The notes beneath the pieces were generated by a model, which saw only the letters and a program-made list of their open reading frames with translations, had not been told where the DNA came from and searched no databases. Shown piece by piece: positions 11,594-21,447 of a stretch of DNA of 64,000 nucleotides. Position 1 is the stretch's first letter; each line of letters opens with the position of its first letter. Source of the stretch: Oncomelania hupensis (Eukaryota > Mollusca > Gastropoda > Littorinimorpha > Pomatiopsidae). The stretch spans positions 6,984,224 through 7,048,223 of the forward strand of contig CM072526.1 of assembly GCA_036898135.1 (NCBI GenBank). The letters run 5' to 3'. A program made the position numbers and the translations under genes.

Positions 11594-13114
11594 TCTCTCA
11601 AAACCTGTGAACTAGACCCCCTCCCAGCTTCCCTGTATTTGGACGGTCTCCCAAAACTTCTGCCTTTCATCACCGATATCATCAACACCTCTCTAGAAAC
11701 TGGCTCCGTTCCTGATATCTTCAAGTCTGCCATCGTTCGCCCTCTCCTCAAAAAACACAACCTTGACCCAAATGACCTCAAAAACTATCGCCCAGTCTCC
11801 AATCTCTCTTTTCTGTCTAAGCTTCTTGAAAAGGTTGTCCTCAACCAGCTCAACGCTCACCTCACCATCAACAATCTCATCAGTCCCTTCCAGTCTGCCT
11901 ATCGCAAGCACCACAGCACTGAAACAGCCCTTTTACATATTCTGAACGATCTTCTTCTCTCAACTGACTCAGGCAACATCTCCCTTCTTACCCTACTCGA
12001 TCTCTCTGCCGCCTTCGACACTATTGACCATTCTATCCTCCTCCACCGCCTTCAACACTCCTTTGGCATCACTGACTCCGCTCACTCCTGGTTTCTTTCC
12101 TACCTCTCCGACAGACGGCAGTCCGTTATCATCGATGGCATATCCTCTGACCCAGTTAGGCTCTCCTGCGGAGTTCCTCAGGGATCTGTCCTGGGTCCGG
12201 TCCTTTTTACACTCTACACCTCCCCTCTGACCAACATCATCCAGTCTCATCACATAAACCACCACTTCTATGCTGACGACTCACAACTACAAGACAAAGA
12301 CAAACCTGACAACATTCAGGCACTCCTGACTCGCACGGCCGACTGCTGTGAGGACGTGAAGGACTGGATGACAGCAAACAAACTTAAACTGAACGACGAC
12401 AAAACGGAAGCCATGCTGGTAGGCACACGCCAGAAACTCCCTCAGCTCCCCTCCTCTCTCCATCTTCAGCTTGACGGTACCTCTATCCCTCTCTCCGACT
12501 CTGCCAAGAACCTTGGCGTTATCCTTGACTCTTCTCTCTCAATGACTAGCTTTGTCTCTGCAACCGCCCGGGCCTGCTACTTCCACCTCCGTCGAATCAG
12601 TCAGATCAGAAAATACCTCACCACTGAAGCTGCCACCAAACTTGCTGTCTCCCTCATCCTGTCTCGCATCGACTATTGCAACTCCCTTCTTTCCGGCCTT
12701 CCCCGCTCCACCACTCTCCCTCTCCAACGCGTTCAAAACAATACTGCCCGCCTCGTCCTCAGAAAGAAGAAATCTGACCACGTCACTCCCTTGCTCAAAG
12801 CCCTACACTGGCTTCCCATCTCCCAACGCATTCAATACAAGACCTTGTCTCTCTGCTACAAGTCCCTCAACAACTCCGCTCCTCTCTATCTCTCTGACTT
12901 ACTTCACCCATACATTCCCTCTCGCTCTCTTCGCTCTGCCTCCGACCCTCTCCGCCTCCGCATTCCTCGCTCCAAACTCAGCACGTTCGGGTCCCGCTCC
13001 TTCTCTGTCTACGGCCCATCCATCTGGAATACTCTTCCACTCTCTCTCCGTCAGAAACCCTCTCCCACCTCCTTCCAGTCTGCCCTCAAAACTTACCTTT
13101 TCAAGCAGTTCTAA
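11594..13114 (+). CDS. LINE reverse transcriptase fragment (CR1/L2 type), open to its stop
   Basis: An open reading frame of about 506 codons is derived from the LINE; the frame also runs in from the Polinton ATPase at 11546. RT motifs in order: KNYRPVSNLSFLSKLLEK, QSAYRKHHSTETALL, LLDLSAAFDTIDH, CGVPQGSVLGPVLF, YADDSQL (catalytic DD), then the conserved C-terminal HWLPISQRIQYK region. No stops or frameshifts are present, so this insertion looks fairly recent. The endonuclease domain is missing, so it is not autonomous. Confidence 0.85.
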   Translation, partial: SLKTCELDPLPASLYLDGLPKLLPFITDIINTSLETGSVPDIFKSAIVRPLLKKHNLDPNDLKNYRPVSNLSFLSKLLEKVVLNQLNAHLTINNLISPFQSAYRKHHSTETALLHILNDLLLSTDSGNISLLTLLDLSAAFDTIDHSILLHRLQHSFGITDSAHSWFLSYLSDRRQSVIIDGISSDPVRLSCGVPQGSVLGPVLFTLYTSPLTNIIQSHHINHHFYADDSQLQDKDKPDNIQALLTRTADCCEDVKDWMTANKLKLNDDKTEAMLVGTRQKLPQLPSSLHLQLDGTSIPLSDSAKNLGVILDSSLSMTSFVSATARACYFHLRRISQIRKYLTTEAATKLAVSLILSRIDYCNSLLSGLPRSTTLPLQRVQNNTARLVLRKKKSDHVTPLLKALHWLPISQRIQYKTLSLCYKSLNNSAPLYLSDLLHPYIPSRSLRSASDPLRLRIPRSKLSTFGSRSFSVYGPSIWNTLPLSLRQKPSPTSFQSALKTYLFKQF

Positions 13115-13336
13115 CACTATGACCTCACTACGCACCCCATCGCCAGCTGTCTCTTACATATAGTGTCTGGTCTGTTTGTGGTATGAGTATATTTGAGTGA
13201 ATGTATTTTTTGCGTAATTGTTACATGTGTCATTGTCTAAAGCGTGCACATGCGTGCGTGAGTTGTGAGTGCGCGCTTAGAGTTATAATTATTATAAGAT
13301 AAGCGCATTATAAATACAGTAATTATTATTATTATT
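11594..13336 (+). mobile_element. CR1/L2-group LINE, 5'-truncated, intact RT end
   Basis: Inserted in the ATPase gene between GTGTGG and TTAATCACGC. It is truncated at its 5' end just before the RT and ends in an ATTATTATTATTG tail. No clear target duplication is visible. Its sequence is C-rich in the coding strand, unlike the AT-rich Polinton around it. Confidence 0.85.
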
Positions 13337-14172
13337 GTTAATCACGCAGAAGTATAACTCGATTTTAAAGGATTTTAGAGAACAAGTGAAATTTGTTTGC
13401 CTGTTTTATTGTAAAGACCGTGACAGCTTTGATAACTGTTTAAAAGAAAATGACGTAATTGAATCAAAAGAGGAAAGAATTAAATTAAAAGAGCAACTAA
13501 AAAAAGGCAGACATTTTAAACTATTATTAAAAACTGACCAACCAACTGGCTATAAAATACTTATGTAAGTAAGTAAGTTCTTTTATAATTTAATTATTGT
13601 AAGTTATAAGTTCTTTTAAAAGTCCACTTAATTAAGTTAGATCTGCCGTGATTTGACAAAACCAAGTAAGTCCACCTAAGGTCGAAAATGAGTTTTTTGC
13701 GCCATCAAACTTGCAAGAGAATGACGCATCTTACCTGTAAAAATCAAATCCGAACTATGTTTAGATTTGGAGATATCATAGAGTAAGTCCTTGTTAAAAA
13801 AATTTTAAGTGGGGGAATAAACTGATAAAACCAAGCAAGTCCACTGCGATTTTGTTTCGGCGATCCTCTGGCTGATGCTCGAGTTGGCATGATGACGTCA
13901 TTTTCTACAATAATCTGACAAAGAAAAGTAAGTCCTCCCGACCAATGAGAAAGCGCCTTAAGATAAAGTGGACCAGTGAGAATCCACGTTATTGCTGCTG
14001 TGCAATATTATTTTCCTGTGAAAATGATGACGAAATTTCGGTCAGCAAAGGACGTGTTCGGCTTTTTGAAAAAAGAGTTTTCTTCATGTACTTTCTTGCC
14101 CACCATGAAGGATCCTGTAGATCTTCCGCCTACGCGGCAACTTCCACGAGGTGTGGAAATAAACAAACAAAC

Positions 14173-17100
14173 TATCCTTTCCTATCCTATCCTATGCTGT
14201 CCCGTAACCCTGAGGTCGTAGGGGCACCACAGATGATCGTTTAACCAGCATACTCCATCTCTCTCTGTCCTCAGCAGCCCTGATGGCTTCGCTCAGTGTC
14301 AAACCAGTCCATTCTCGAATGTTGTCCTCCCACCTCTTTTTCGGTTTCCCTCTTCTTCTACATCCTTGCACTGTGCCTTGCAGAATAGTCTTTGCAAGGC
14401 CGGATGATCTGGTGACGTGGCCATACCATCGGAGTTTCCGTTTCTTCACCGCTGTGAGCAGGTCATCGTGTTGTCAAATGGCTTGTGTGATGGTCTGTCG
14501 GACTTCGTCGTTGGTGATGTGTTGGGTATAGGAAATGCCCAGAAGTCTTCTGTAGCACCTCATCTCCATGCTTTGTATTCTTCGTTGTAGATCTGCTGTG
14601 AGGGTCCATGCTTCGCAAGCATATATGGATGCAAGCAAGATGGAGATGACAAGGCAGCGCAGCAGTCTTACTTTGGAATGTAGAATGATGGTCCTGTCTT
14701 TCCAAATGGCTTCAACCTTGTCAGGGCAGCAGTTGTTTGTGCGATCCTGGAGAGGACTTCCTGTCGGGACCCATTGACTCATACAATGGCTCCTAAATAT
14801 TTGAAGCTATGCACTGTGTTGAGGGATTGGCCTTGGACTTTGATGTCCGTGTTGATGCCATTGGTGTTGTTGGTCATCATTTCGGTCTTCTCTGCACTTA
14901 TTTCAATTCCACAAGCTTTGGAGGTGGTGTCAAGCCTCTGTACCAGCTGTTCAAGTTCTTGTTCCTCTCCAGCCAATCCATCAATGTCATCCGCAAAACA
15001 AAGATTGGAGATTGCTCTACCCCCAATGCTGACTGTGCCTTCGTGATAGGCAAGAGCACCTGACATGATGCGCTCTAGGAAGATGGTGAAGGGTGTTGGA
15101 GATAGTAGGCATCCTTGACGCACACCGATTGTTGTTCTCAACCAGTTCCCGATGGCGCTGTTGTGGAGGACTGCACTGGTAGCCTTGTCATACAGGTTTT
15201 TGATGACTTCAATAATTTTAGGTCTGATGTTGTACGCTTTCATTGTTGCCCATAGAGCTGCATGCCAGACTCGGTCAAACGTTTTCTTGAAGTCTATGAA
15301 CACATGAAATAGATGTTGTTGGTGCTGTAGGTATTTCTCACAGATTATTCTGAGGTTGAAAATCTGTTCAGTGGTACTTCGCCCTGCCCTGAATCCTGCT
15401 TGTTCTTAAACTATGATTTGTTCAGCTTGGGGTTACAACCTGTTGAGTAATATTTTCAGGAGGACCTTGCTGGGATGGATGATGAGGCTGACGGTGCGGT
15501 AATTTTCACACTCCTGAAGGTTACCTTTTTTGGAAAGAGTGATGACAAGCGACTGGGCCCATGGTATAGGCCACTCTCCACTCTGCCAGATCTTGTTACA
15601 GATAATGGTGAGGGCATCAATCATCGCTTCTCCTCCTGCTTGTAGCAGTTCCGCGGGTATGTTGTCCACTCCCGCTGACTTCCCTTTCTTTAGCGATTGC
15701 ACTGCTGCCTCAACTTCTTCCCGGAGAATTGGGAGGATTTCTTCTTCTATGTTCTCGAGGGACATGCTAGAACTGATGGGTCTCCATTTGGTGTATGGTT
15801 GTAAAGGTCAGAGCAGTACTCTGTCCATCTGTCCAAGACGTCTTGTTCTTCTGTAAGGCATATGCCAGACTTGCTTTGGATCGTGGAGACTTTGGGCTGT
15901 TTGAAACTTGTCAGCCGCTTTACAGTCTGGTAGGCCTTCTTGCTGTTGTTCTTGTTGAGACTGTTCTCTATTTCCTGGCATTGATATTCTATCCAGTTAT
16001 CCCTTTGCTGTGCGCATGCCTTTTCGGATGTCATTGTTGATTTTTCGGTAGACATCAGCTCCCTGTGAGGTGTTCTTTTTCTTTCTTTTTTTTAAATCTC
16101 TCTTCGTTTATCACACAGATCCAAAAGTTCAGGTGTGATCCACGACTTCTTCTTTGGTCGGTGCTTGCCAAGGATCTCAGTGGCGGCATCTGTCACAGCT
16201 GAGTTGAAGGTGGTGGTCATGGTGTTGACATCTACTTCACCAGCCCCCAAAATGAGCAGTGGTGCAAATTTCCCTTCAATTGTGGCCTGAAATAGTTCTG
16301 CCACCTCCGGGTCTTGCAGTTTGTCCAGGTCGAACTTCAGTCTAGTGCAGTATTTACTCTCTTCAAGTGGAGCCGGAAAGACATCATCAAGAGATCGTGG
16401 TCACTTCCGATGTCTGCTCCTGGAAAAGTGCGTGTCCTGCCAATGTTGATGCTTGATCTGAAGCGTTTCTTGACCATGATGTAGTCTATTTGGTTGTGAT
16501 GCTCCCCCCTGGGACTGTGCCATGTCCATCGTCTGGAGTTTTTGTGGAGACCAAGCGTGTTTGCCAGTACCAGATTGTTGTATCTGGCAAACTCCAAGAA
16601 TCTCAGACCCCTTTCATTTGTCTCGTTGTTGCAGTGGGGTCCACATGTGTCTCCCCAGTTGTGGTGCGCATCTTGGCCAACCTTGGCATTCCAGTCGCCT
16701 TGCACTATGACTATGTCCTTCTTCGGCACTTGGTCAAGGACCGCCTGTAGATTTTCATAAAAATCCTCCACTTCGCTGTCGTCATAGTCTGATGTTGGGG
16801 CATAGGTCTGGATGATGGTGATGTTGAAAGGGGCTGCTCTCAAGCGGATGGTAATGAGTCTACTGGGCGGCAACCCATGACAGTGGCTAGAATGTTCTTG
16901 TGGACCAAGAATCCAACGCCGTGTTCGTGCCTGTCATCTCTACCGCTGAAATAGAGCTTGTGGCCTTTGTCTGTCGTTGTTTCACCTAGGCCTTTCCAGT
17001 GCAGTTCGCTAATGCCTAGAACGTTCCATCGATAGCGGTCCAACTCGTGGGCCAGTTCTTCTAATTTTCCTTCCGCAGTTAGGGTCCTGACATTCCAGGT

Positions 17101-17523
17101 TCCTATGACGATGTTGTTTCTCGTGCGGATCTTGCTAAATTGTCCATCAGTAGCATACTTAACACCTCCGTCCTGGTGGCCAACGGAAGGCGCGGTCCTT
17201 GAGCCGGGCGACGACCTATCCGGTATGGAATTAGTGGATAGTGTCATCATGCATGTAGTGTGTCTTGGGCAAAAAAGGACCTGGCGGTGCCCAATCCTCT
17301 CCAGGCTGTTGGGCACAGCCGAAATCCACGAATACAGTGTGGCTCGCCTTGGCCCCGAGCACGTGGTCGTTGAACCTGTAGCAACGTGAGGTTCCTCGCC
17401 CTGGCCGGTGACTTCTGTGTAGAAGACTTTCGCCCAGTGATGCCGTGCTAACATTACCCCTGTTAGTCGCCTCTTACGACACGCCGGGAAACATTGGGCC
17501 TATTCTATTCAGTGCCCGAACCC
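14173..17523 (-). mobile_element. RTE-like LINE, apparently full length (copy B)
   Basis: A 3351-bp element on the minus strand is flanked by a 10-bp direct repeat, ACAAACAAAC, at 14163-14172 and 17524-17533. The 5' end contains GTCGTAAGAGGCGACTAA, a short inverted-repeat motif. Coding order is APE endonuclease (IVIGTWNVRTL, 17140-16340), then RT (CFADDIDGLAGEEQ near 14995), then the GKPKKRWEDNI C-terminus. The 3' end is a degenerate GGATA repeat. About 3.3 kb is the usual RTE length. Several frameshifts and stops break the ORF, so it is dead but gives the family's full extent. Confidence 0.88.
14192..17454 (-). pseudogene. RTE LINE ORF2 (APE endonuclease-RT), frameshifted
   Basis: Open segments in different frames cover the protein: 17454-16840 and 16873-16337 (endonuclease, with WNVRTL, QGDWNAKVG and GSDHDLLMMSF), 16304-16092, 16055-15747 and 15765-15433 (N-terminal RT, KKGKSAGVDNIPAELLQ), 15303-14779 (catalytic domain) and 14449-14192 (C-terminus). 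At least five breaks separate them. The nearest open relative is at 59974-62366. Confidence 0.85.
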
Positions 17524-17869
17524 ACAAACAAACAGCAACAAATATATTACAGACACACAACAAGGGCAACAAAATACAAGACATACACGTGGTGTAAAGG
17601 CAGGAAGATCGCTACAATAGGAAACTGAAAGGAAAATAGTTTTGTATTTTTAAAATTAAATTGGCTGCATCTAATATTATTTTGAAGGGAGAGCAAAAAA
17701 CAGTGAAGAATGGCTAAAAACAATAAACAGGCACACATATACACTCACTGTAACTGCCGCACCCACATCTTACAAAACCCAACTTATGTGACTCATCTCG
17801 TCAGACTTTTTAAACAAAGAAACGAAACGGCCTATGGGACTTAATTGGTTTGGTGAATTTTGAAAACAA

Positions 17870-18060
17870 GGATTTACTTAATAATAAACTGACAAAACCA
17901 AGCGGATTTGACTTACTTGGTTTTGTGAATTTTTTTAACAAGGATTTAATTCAATAATAAACTGACAAAACCAAGCGGGTGACTTGCTTGGTTTTGTCAT
18001 GTTCTCAACAAAGATCTATCTCAAGAATAATCTGACAAAACAAAGCAAGTCCACAAATAG
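17870..18060. repeat. Tandem-like units with palindromic TGACAAAACCAAGC stem
   Basis: About three units of 65-70 bp share AACAAGGATTTA, AATAATAAACTGACAAAACC and a following inverted copy. The clearest palindrome has 14-bp perfect arms at 17963-17976 and 17986-17999, with a 9-bp loop. They are internal to the TIR element at 13643-18246. Confidence 0.75.
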
Positions 18061-18349
18061 TCTTAAAACATCAAATCTATCAAACATTTCTTTAACATTC
18101 AAGGTATGCACTCTTAAATCGAGGAATTGCATTATAATATGCCCTTAAACTTCCAGAAACGATCGCGTAATATAGCGCAACACAAAACGTCGATTTTCTC
18201 GAAAGTAGGTTTTGTGGACTTGCTCGGTTTTGTCAGTTCACGGCAGAGATGTAAGTTGCTAGTTTCCATGTACATGTAATGGGAAGTCAAAAAAAAAAGG
18301 TTGAAGGGAAGTTCTTTTATAATTCAGTTAAAGTTCTTTTATAATTCAC

Positions 18350-18664
18350 TTAAAGTTGAACCTTGCGGATCTTACAAATAAAATTTCCCCACAATCTTTC
18401 GAAGTAAAATGTATATGGTAGTAAAAGGGTTTTATTATAATTTCCACACTCAACAATTCTATTAAAATGTTTTTCAAATTCTATTTCGCATGCAAATTTG
18501 AATTCTTTATTAATTTGGTGTTGTTTAGTATAGTTATTATACATAAAGATGTATTTTGTAGGTAAGCCGGTGAAAAAGGTGGTCCAATATTCATCATTCA
18601 ATATTGCAAACATTGGTGAAAGGTCTTCTAATATACTTGGCAAGCTCCTTACTGTGTCCGTCAT
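18350..18664 (-). CDS. Polinton 104-aa protein of unknown function, copy 1
   Basis: Starts MTDTVRSLP and matches the 105-aa ORF at 39807-40124 nearly throughout, diverging only in the last residues. It is aromatic- and charge-rich with no signal peptide or membrane segment. It lies just downstream of the integrase. I do not recognise a family. Conservation in both copies argues that it is a real gene. Confidence 0.6.
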   Translation of the reverse strand: MTDTVRSLPSILEDLSPMFAILNDEYWTTFFTGLPTKYIFMYNNYTKQHQINKEFKFACEIEFEKHFNRIVECGNYNKTLLLPYTFYFERLWGNFICKIRKVQL

Positions 18665-18684
18665 TTTTAGACATTTTTATTTTC

Positions 18685-19634
18685 TTAATTAGAAAATCTT
18701 AATGGCTCTGTGTCTGGTGGAACAATCTGAAGTTCTTCTTTTACAAAATTTCTTTGCGGTATTCTACGATCACTTCTTGGTCTTAAATAATATACAGGCG
18801 GATCAGTAGATAATGCTCTGTCAACTTCATAAACGCTTAATGACCAAATTGGGTCGGTGGCTCTTCTTCTACCCAAGTAACCCGTCTACGACGGCCCATC
18901 ATCGGCATCTGTTGGCTGGGCAACGGTATCATGCGTACGGCAATTGCCGTCTTAGTTTCGATGCAGGACCGACAGCGCCCTTTGTGGCTGCAAAAGCTGC
19001 CGGTTAACGTCATCGGCCGTGATACGGCCCGTTGTCGGCGCCAAGCGCTTGCGTATAGGCCTAATGCCTCAGTTTCTGCGCATGCCTAGGGATGCATCCA
19101 CGAGACCACAGTGAGCGGCCATTTTCTGAAAGGTGTTGCTTGTTGAACAGATAAGTGAGAATTTTTATGTTTTATAATTTAATGATCTTGCCTGAAGGGC
19201 TGTCTAGATGTGTGTTAGATCAGAAACATTTCTTAATTGTTTTAGAATTTTGTTATCTTGCTTCTTCAATAAATCGCATTTAAGGCTTGAGCGACCTCAG
19301 CGGAATTTTTAGTCCTAAGAGCATGAGCGTCTTTAAACCTGGTAGCTATATCAATAACAGTAAGGGCATACCTGTATTTCTTTCTGTGTATTTTGTCATG
19401 GGGAAGATATAACAAATCTATTTGGTGCGTGTCATTTGGTCTGGAGTTTTCAAATTTTGGTCTTATTATTTTTTTGGGGGGTGGAAGATAGATTGGCCAT
19501 ACAGCTTGCTTCGATAACCATTGTTTAACTACGTTTGCTGACAAGCCAGTCTTTTCTACTAGTTTATTAACTGCCATCATCCCTTTCCAATATCCGGATT
19601 GAGAATAATATAATCTAGACAAACGCGAAGTCAT
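18685..19634 (-). pseudogene. INT: Retroviral-like integrase, Polinton copy 1, central part replaced
   Basis: The N-terminal 120 codons (19634-19266) include a helix-turn-helix-like start and the first catalytic aspartate in HQIDLLYLP. The C-terminal 63 codons are at 18876-18685. Between them, about 415 bp present in the other copy (about 39184-39600), including the second Asp and the Glu of the DDE triad, are missing. They are replaced by about 380 bp of unrelated, GC-richer sequence. In Polintons this enzyme inserts the element. This copy is non-functional. Confidence 0.85.
18880..19258. other. Foreign 380-bp segment replacing the integrase core
   Basis: This stretch is absent from the other Polinton copy. 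Its left part (about 18885-19120) is markedly GC-rich and its right part AT-rich. I see no TIRs, no target duplication and no coding signal. It looks like filler DNA at a deletion. Confidence 0.5.
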
Positions 19635-19637
19635 ATT

Positions 19638-20063
19638 TTATTTAGATTTATATTTTTGTTTAACAAGGTAATAAACTACTGTTATTCCAAACACAATTAA
19701 AATTAATTCTCCGGTTTCTGACATTGTAGGTGCAATGTTAGGTGTGTAGTAATCAGATAACACTGGCTGTTTTAATGAAGGTAGTGTCGTGCCAGTGAAT
19801 AAATAATATTGGTGCAAAGCTTCATCAACGTCTTCGAATGTTTTATCAGCATGACCTTCTTCTTTCAATCTTTTGTTAACAAAATCAAGCTGCATTAGTC
19901 TGTTTTTCTCGTATTCGGCCTGATCTTGTTGTAATTTTTCCATTGCTAAGTTATGCCGTTTTGATTCTTCTTTACTGTCCAGTTTTGAAAACAAATAATT
20001 TGATCCTGAAAAGGCTAAGGCATTCACAGCAGCAGAACCAAGCACCATTGCAGCACCGGCCAT
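19638..20063 (-). CDS. Polinton 141-aa membrane-type protein, copy 1
   Basis: Starts MAGAAMVLGSAAVNALAF, a small-residue hydrophobic N-terminus. A charged helical middle (about residues 35-80, rich in Glu, Lys and Gln) and the conserved-looking YYTPNIAP precede a hydrophobic segment near the end (LILIVFGITVVYYLV). It is intact here and at 38387-38809. The stop lies 3 bp before the integrase start. Similar proteins occur in animal Polintons as I recall them. Role unknown; a virion membrane or internal protein is a guess. Confidence 0.7.
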   Translation of the reverse strand: MAGAAMVLGSAAVNALAFSGSNYLFSKLDSKEESKRHNLAMEKLQQDQAEYEKNRLMQLDFVNKRLKEEGHADKTFEDVDEALHQYYLFTGTTLPSLKQPVLSDYYTPNIAPTMSETGELILIVFGITVVYYLVKQKYKSK

Positions 20064-20100
20064 TTTTAATTTAGTTTTTTAATTTGTATTTGTATTTAAA
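20064..20100. promoter_or_regulatory. 37-bp divergent intergenic region (copy 1)
   Basis: AT-rich spacer between the 141-aa gene (minus) and the 179-codon gene (plus). Start contexts are AAAAATGGCC on one strand and TTTAAAATGAAT on the other. In the other copy this same spacer has been disrupted by an RTE fragment and a large palindrome (38141-38387). Confidence 0.45.
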
Positions 20101-20640
20101 ATGAATTGCGATGACTTGTTAATGCAAGAAGCTATTAATGTTACAGCTACAGGTGTTGACAACGAGAAAAGAGACAGGCTGGTTGCATTAGTAGCTTCCG
20201 GAAAGTCAAAGTATTACCTCAGTGTTGACTTAACACCTGAACAAGTACAAAGACTGAGGCCTGAAGAGATCATTATATTACATAATAAATATGATAAAGT
20301 TCTCGGTGCTTTAATGGTTAAAAGTTTAGGGCGTTCGATTGTGAAATGATATACCAAAGCTGTGTCGACCTTTGTTACTTTAGATTGTGAGAATGATTTA
20401 TTTGATGATTTGATTCAAGATTTAGTTATTGTTAATTGGATTAGTGAGGTATCAAGAAATTTGTATTATAAGTTTGGAAGCTTGTTGGCCCCATTTTCAG
20501 CCGGGCTAATTACTTTTCAACACATAAATTTCTCTGCTATTAAAAATGGACTCTTCCAATTCGGAAATGGAGATGGAGATGGAGACGGAGACAGAGGTGA
20601 AGAATTCGGAGAACCAACAGAACCCGGTGACAGTCACTAA
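20101..20640 (+). pseudogene. Polinton 177-aa gene, copy 1, one nonsense codon
   Basis: Begins MNCDDLLMQEAINV. It is in frame with its partner at 37602-38135 throughout, except for a TGA at 20347-20349 where the partner reads Leu in KLYTK. The C-terminus is an acidic DGDGDGDR repeat. It overlaps the start of the next gene (20546) in another frame. Function unknown. Confidence 0.7.
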
Positions 20641-21004
20641 ACAAAAGAGCCTAGGAAGAATTGCAGCTGGAAAGAAGTTAGCAGAATTTAACAAGTTACA
20701 TAGATGGAACAGACAAACAAAAGCAAACATATTAAGAAAAAAGGAATCACCAAGAGAAGAAACAATAATGCAACAAACATTAACAACAAATAAAGAAGAA
20801 CCAATACAATCAGTACAACCAGTACAATCTTCAAATAACATATATTATTTATGTATAGCCGGTGTAGTGGGTGCAAGTGGGTACATAATATATAAATACC
20901 GCCAAGGAAAAAATAAACAGAAACCCCCAAAACCACTTGTAGAGAAAGAAATTGAATCATCTCCATCATTGAAGCCATCATTGGATTTGTTTTCAATGCA
21001 TTAA
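20546..21004 (+). CDS. Polinton 152-aa basic protein with C-terminal membrane segment, copy 1
   Basis: Starts MDSSNSEMEMEMETETEV, followed by a basic stretch (GRIAAGKKLAEFNKLHRW) and a hydrophobic segment near the C-terminus (YYLCIAGVVGASGYIIYKY) that ends in basic residues. It overlaps the preceding gene by about 95 bp in a different frame. It is intact here and at 37238-37690. The start context is ATTAAAAATGG. Probably an accessory virion or membrane protein; unproven. Confidence 0.65.
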   Translation: MDSSNSEMEMEMETETEVKNSENQQNPVTVTKQKSLGRIAAGKKLAEFNKLHRWNRQTKANILRKKESPREETIMQQTLTTNKEEPIQSVQPVQSSNNIYYLCIAGVVGASGYIIYKYRQGKNKQKPPKPLVEKEIESSPSLKPSLDLFSMH

Positions 21005-21028
21005 TAATTTTTTTTATTATATATAAAA

Positions 21029-21265
21029 ATGAGTGTACCATATGAACAAACAATTGTTAATCTTGGATACCATAGTGTTGTCTTAGTGGGCTTAAATACA
21101 GCTTATGCTATGATTGCAAAATCTCTTTTAAAAATGAAACCTATTGAATTAGGAAAAATGGATCTTTCAGATGCTGGTAAACTGGTTGGTATCTTTTCAT
21201 TATCGTTATTTACTCGGGACTATCTTGTTAAACAAAAGATTATTCCAGCAGATATTAATGTGTAA
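21029..21265 (+). CDS. Polinton 78-aa terminal hydrophobic protein, copy 1
   Basis: Begins MSVPYEQTIVN; almost identical to the ORF at 36959-37195. Two hydrophobic stretches (VVLVGLNTAYAMIA and LVGIFSLSLF) flank KMKPIELGKMDLSDAGK. It is the gene closest to the terminal repeat. The start follows TATATATAAAAATG. Comparable small proteins are common in animal Polintons as I recall. Function unknown. Confidence 0.65.
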   Translation: MSVPYEQTIVNLGYHSVVLVGLNTAYAMIAKSLLKMKPIELGKMDLSDAGKLVGIFSLSLFTRDYLVKQKIIPADINV

Positions 21266-21328
21266 TGTTATAACCATAATGTAGTGTATTTTTTTAAAAA
21301 GAGGGTTGTAATTTTTTTTGTTTTAACC

Positions 21329-21440
21329 AAAGACGCAAGATATACGAATATATATTATATTTAGCAAATGCCGGATTCCCAGAGTGCTTTGGCGCGCTTT
21401 TTAAAAAGCTCATAAAACAGCCATTATATTGCAATAAAAG
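21329..21440 (+). repeat. Diverged Polinton terminal repeat, copy 1
   Basis: Shares with the ends of the complete copy, in the same order: AAAGACGCA, a TATACGAATATAT-like stretch, TAGCAAATG, CCAGAGTG, a TTTAAAAA block and AATAAAA. The outer 30 bp of the complete copy's ends cannot be aligned here, so the exact terminus is uncertain. Confidence 0.6.
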
Positions 21441-21447
21441 GCCTCCT

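Larger units (their letters stand above)
11226..13568 (+). pseudogene. ATP: A32/FtsK-like packaging ATPase, copy 1, split by a LINE
   Basis: The N-terminal part carries the Walker A motif GMTSCGKT. A deletion of about 11 bp near 11345, compared with the other copy, shifts the frame. A Walker B-like segment, ILFLIDDC, is readable near 11490, in the part where the other copy is broken. The gene is interrupted at 11594-13336 by a CR1/L2 LINE and ends with the KEERIKLKEQLKKG segment at 13337-13568. In this group the ATPase pumps genome DNA into capsids. This copy cannot make a complete protein. Confidence 0.8.
1..13640 (+). mobile_element. Polinton copy 1, capsid/ATPase half (truncated by window start)
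   Basis: Gene order matches the right half of the complete Polinton at 36758-52758: the 304-aa gene end, the 129-aa gene, the reverse-strand 426-aa gene, the capsid gene and the packaging ATPase. The nucleotide sequence is nearly identical where both exist. Three LINEs are inserted (696-3140, about 3794-9374, 11594-13336). The element breaks off after the ATPase; the expected right terminal repeat is not found before the TIR element that starts at 13643. Whether polymerase B lies to the left cannot be seen. Confidence 0.85.
13643..18246. mobile_element. Non-autonomous TIR element with repeated TGACAAAACC motifs, host of an RTE LINE
   Basis: The left end (13643-13675) and the reverse complement of the right end (18214-18246) match over about 33 bp: both begin CTGCCGTGA and contain TGACAAAACC, then AAGTCCAC. 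A 4-bp AGAT flanks both sides (13639-13642, 18247-18250). The TGACAAAACCAAG motif recurs inside in both orientations near 13830, 17888, 17963 and 18030. Without the 3.36-kb LINE insertion the element is about 1.24 kb. No transposase is seen, and the superfamily is unknown to me. It separates the two head-to-head Polinton halves. Confidence 0.65.
18300..21440 (-). mobile_element. Polinton copy 1, integrase/terminal half, inverted relative to its capsid half
   Basis: The gene set of the left third of the complete Polinton (36758-40124) is present in opposite orientation: 104-aa gene, integrase, 141-aa gene, then divergent small genes and a terminal repeat at the outer end. Homology ends at about 18340, where polymerase B should follow, so the polymerase is missing here. 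Confidence 0.85.

Noticed and set aside
12539..13163. Ser/Pro-rich plus frame and minus frames opposite the CR1/L2 RT
   Set aside because: Alternate-frame readings of a C-rich RT coding strand.
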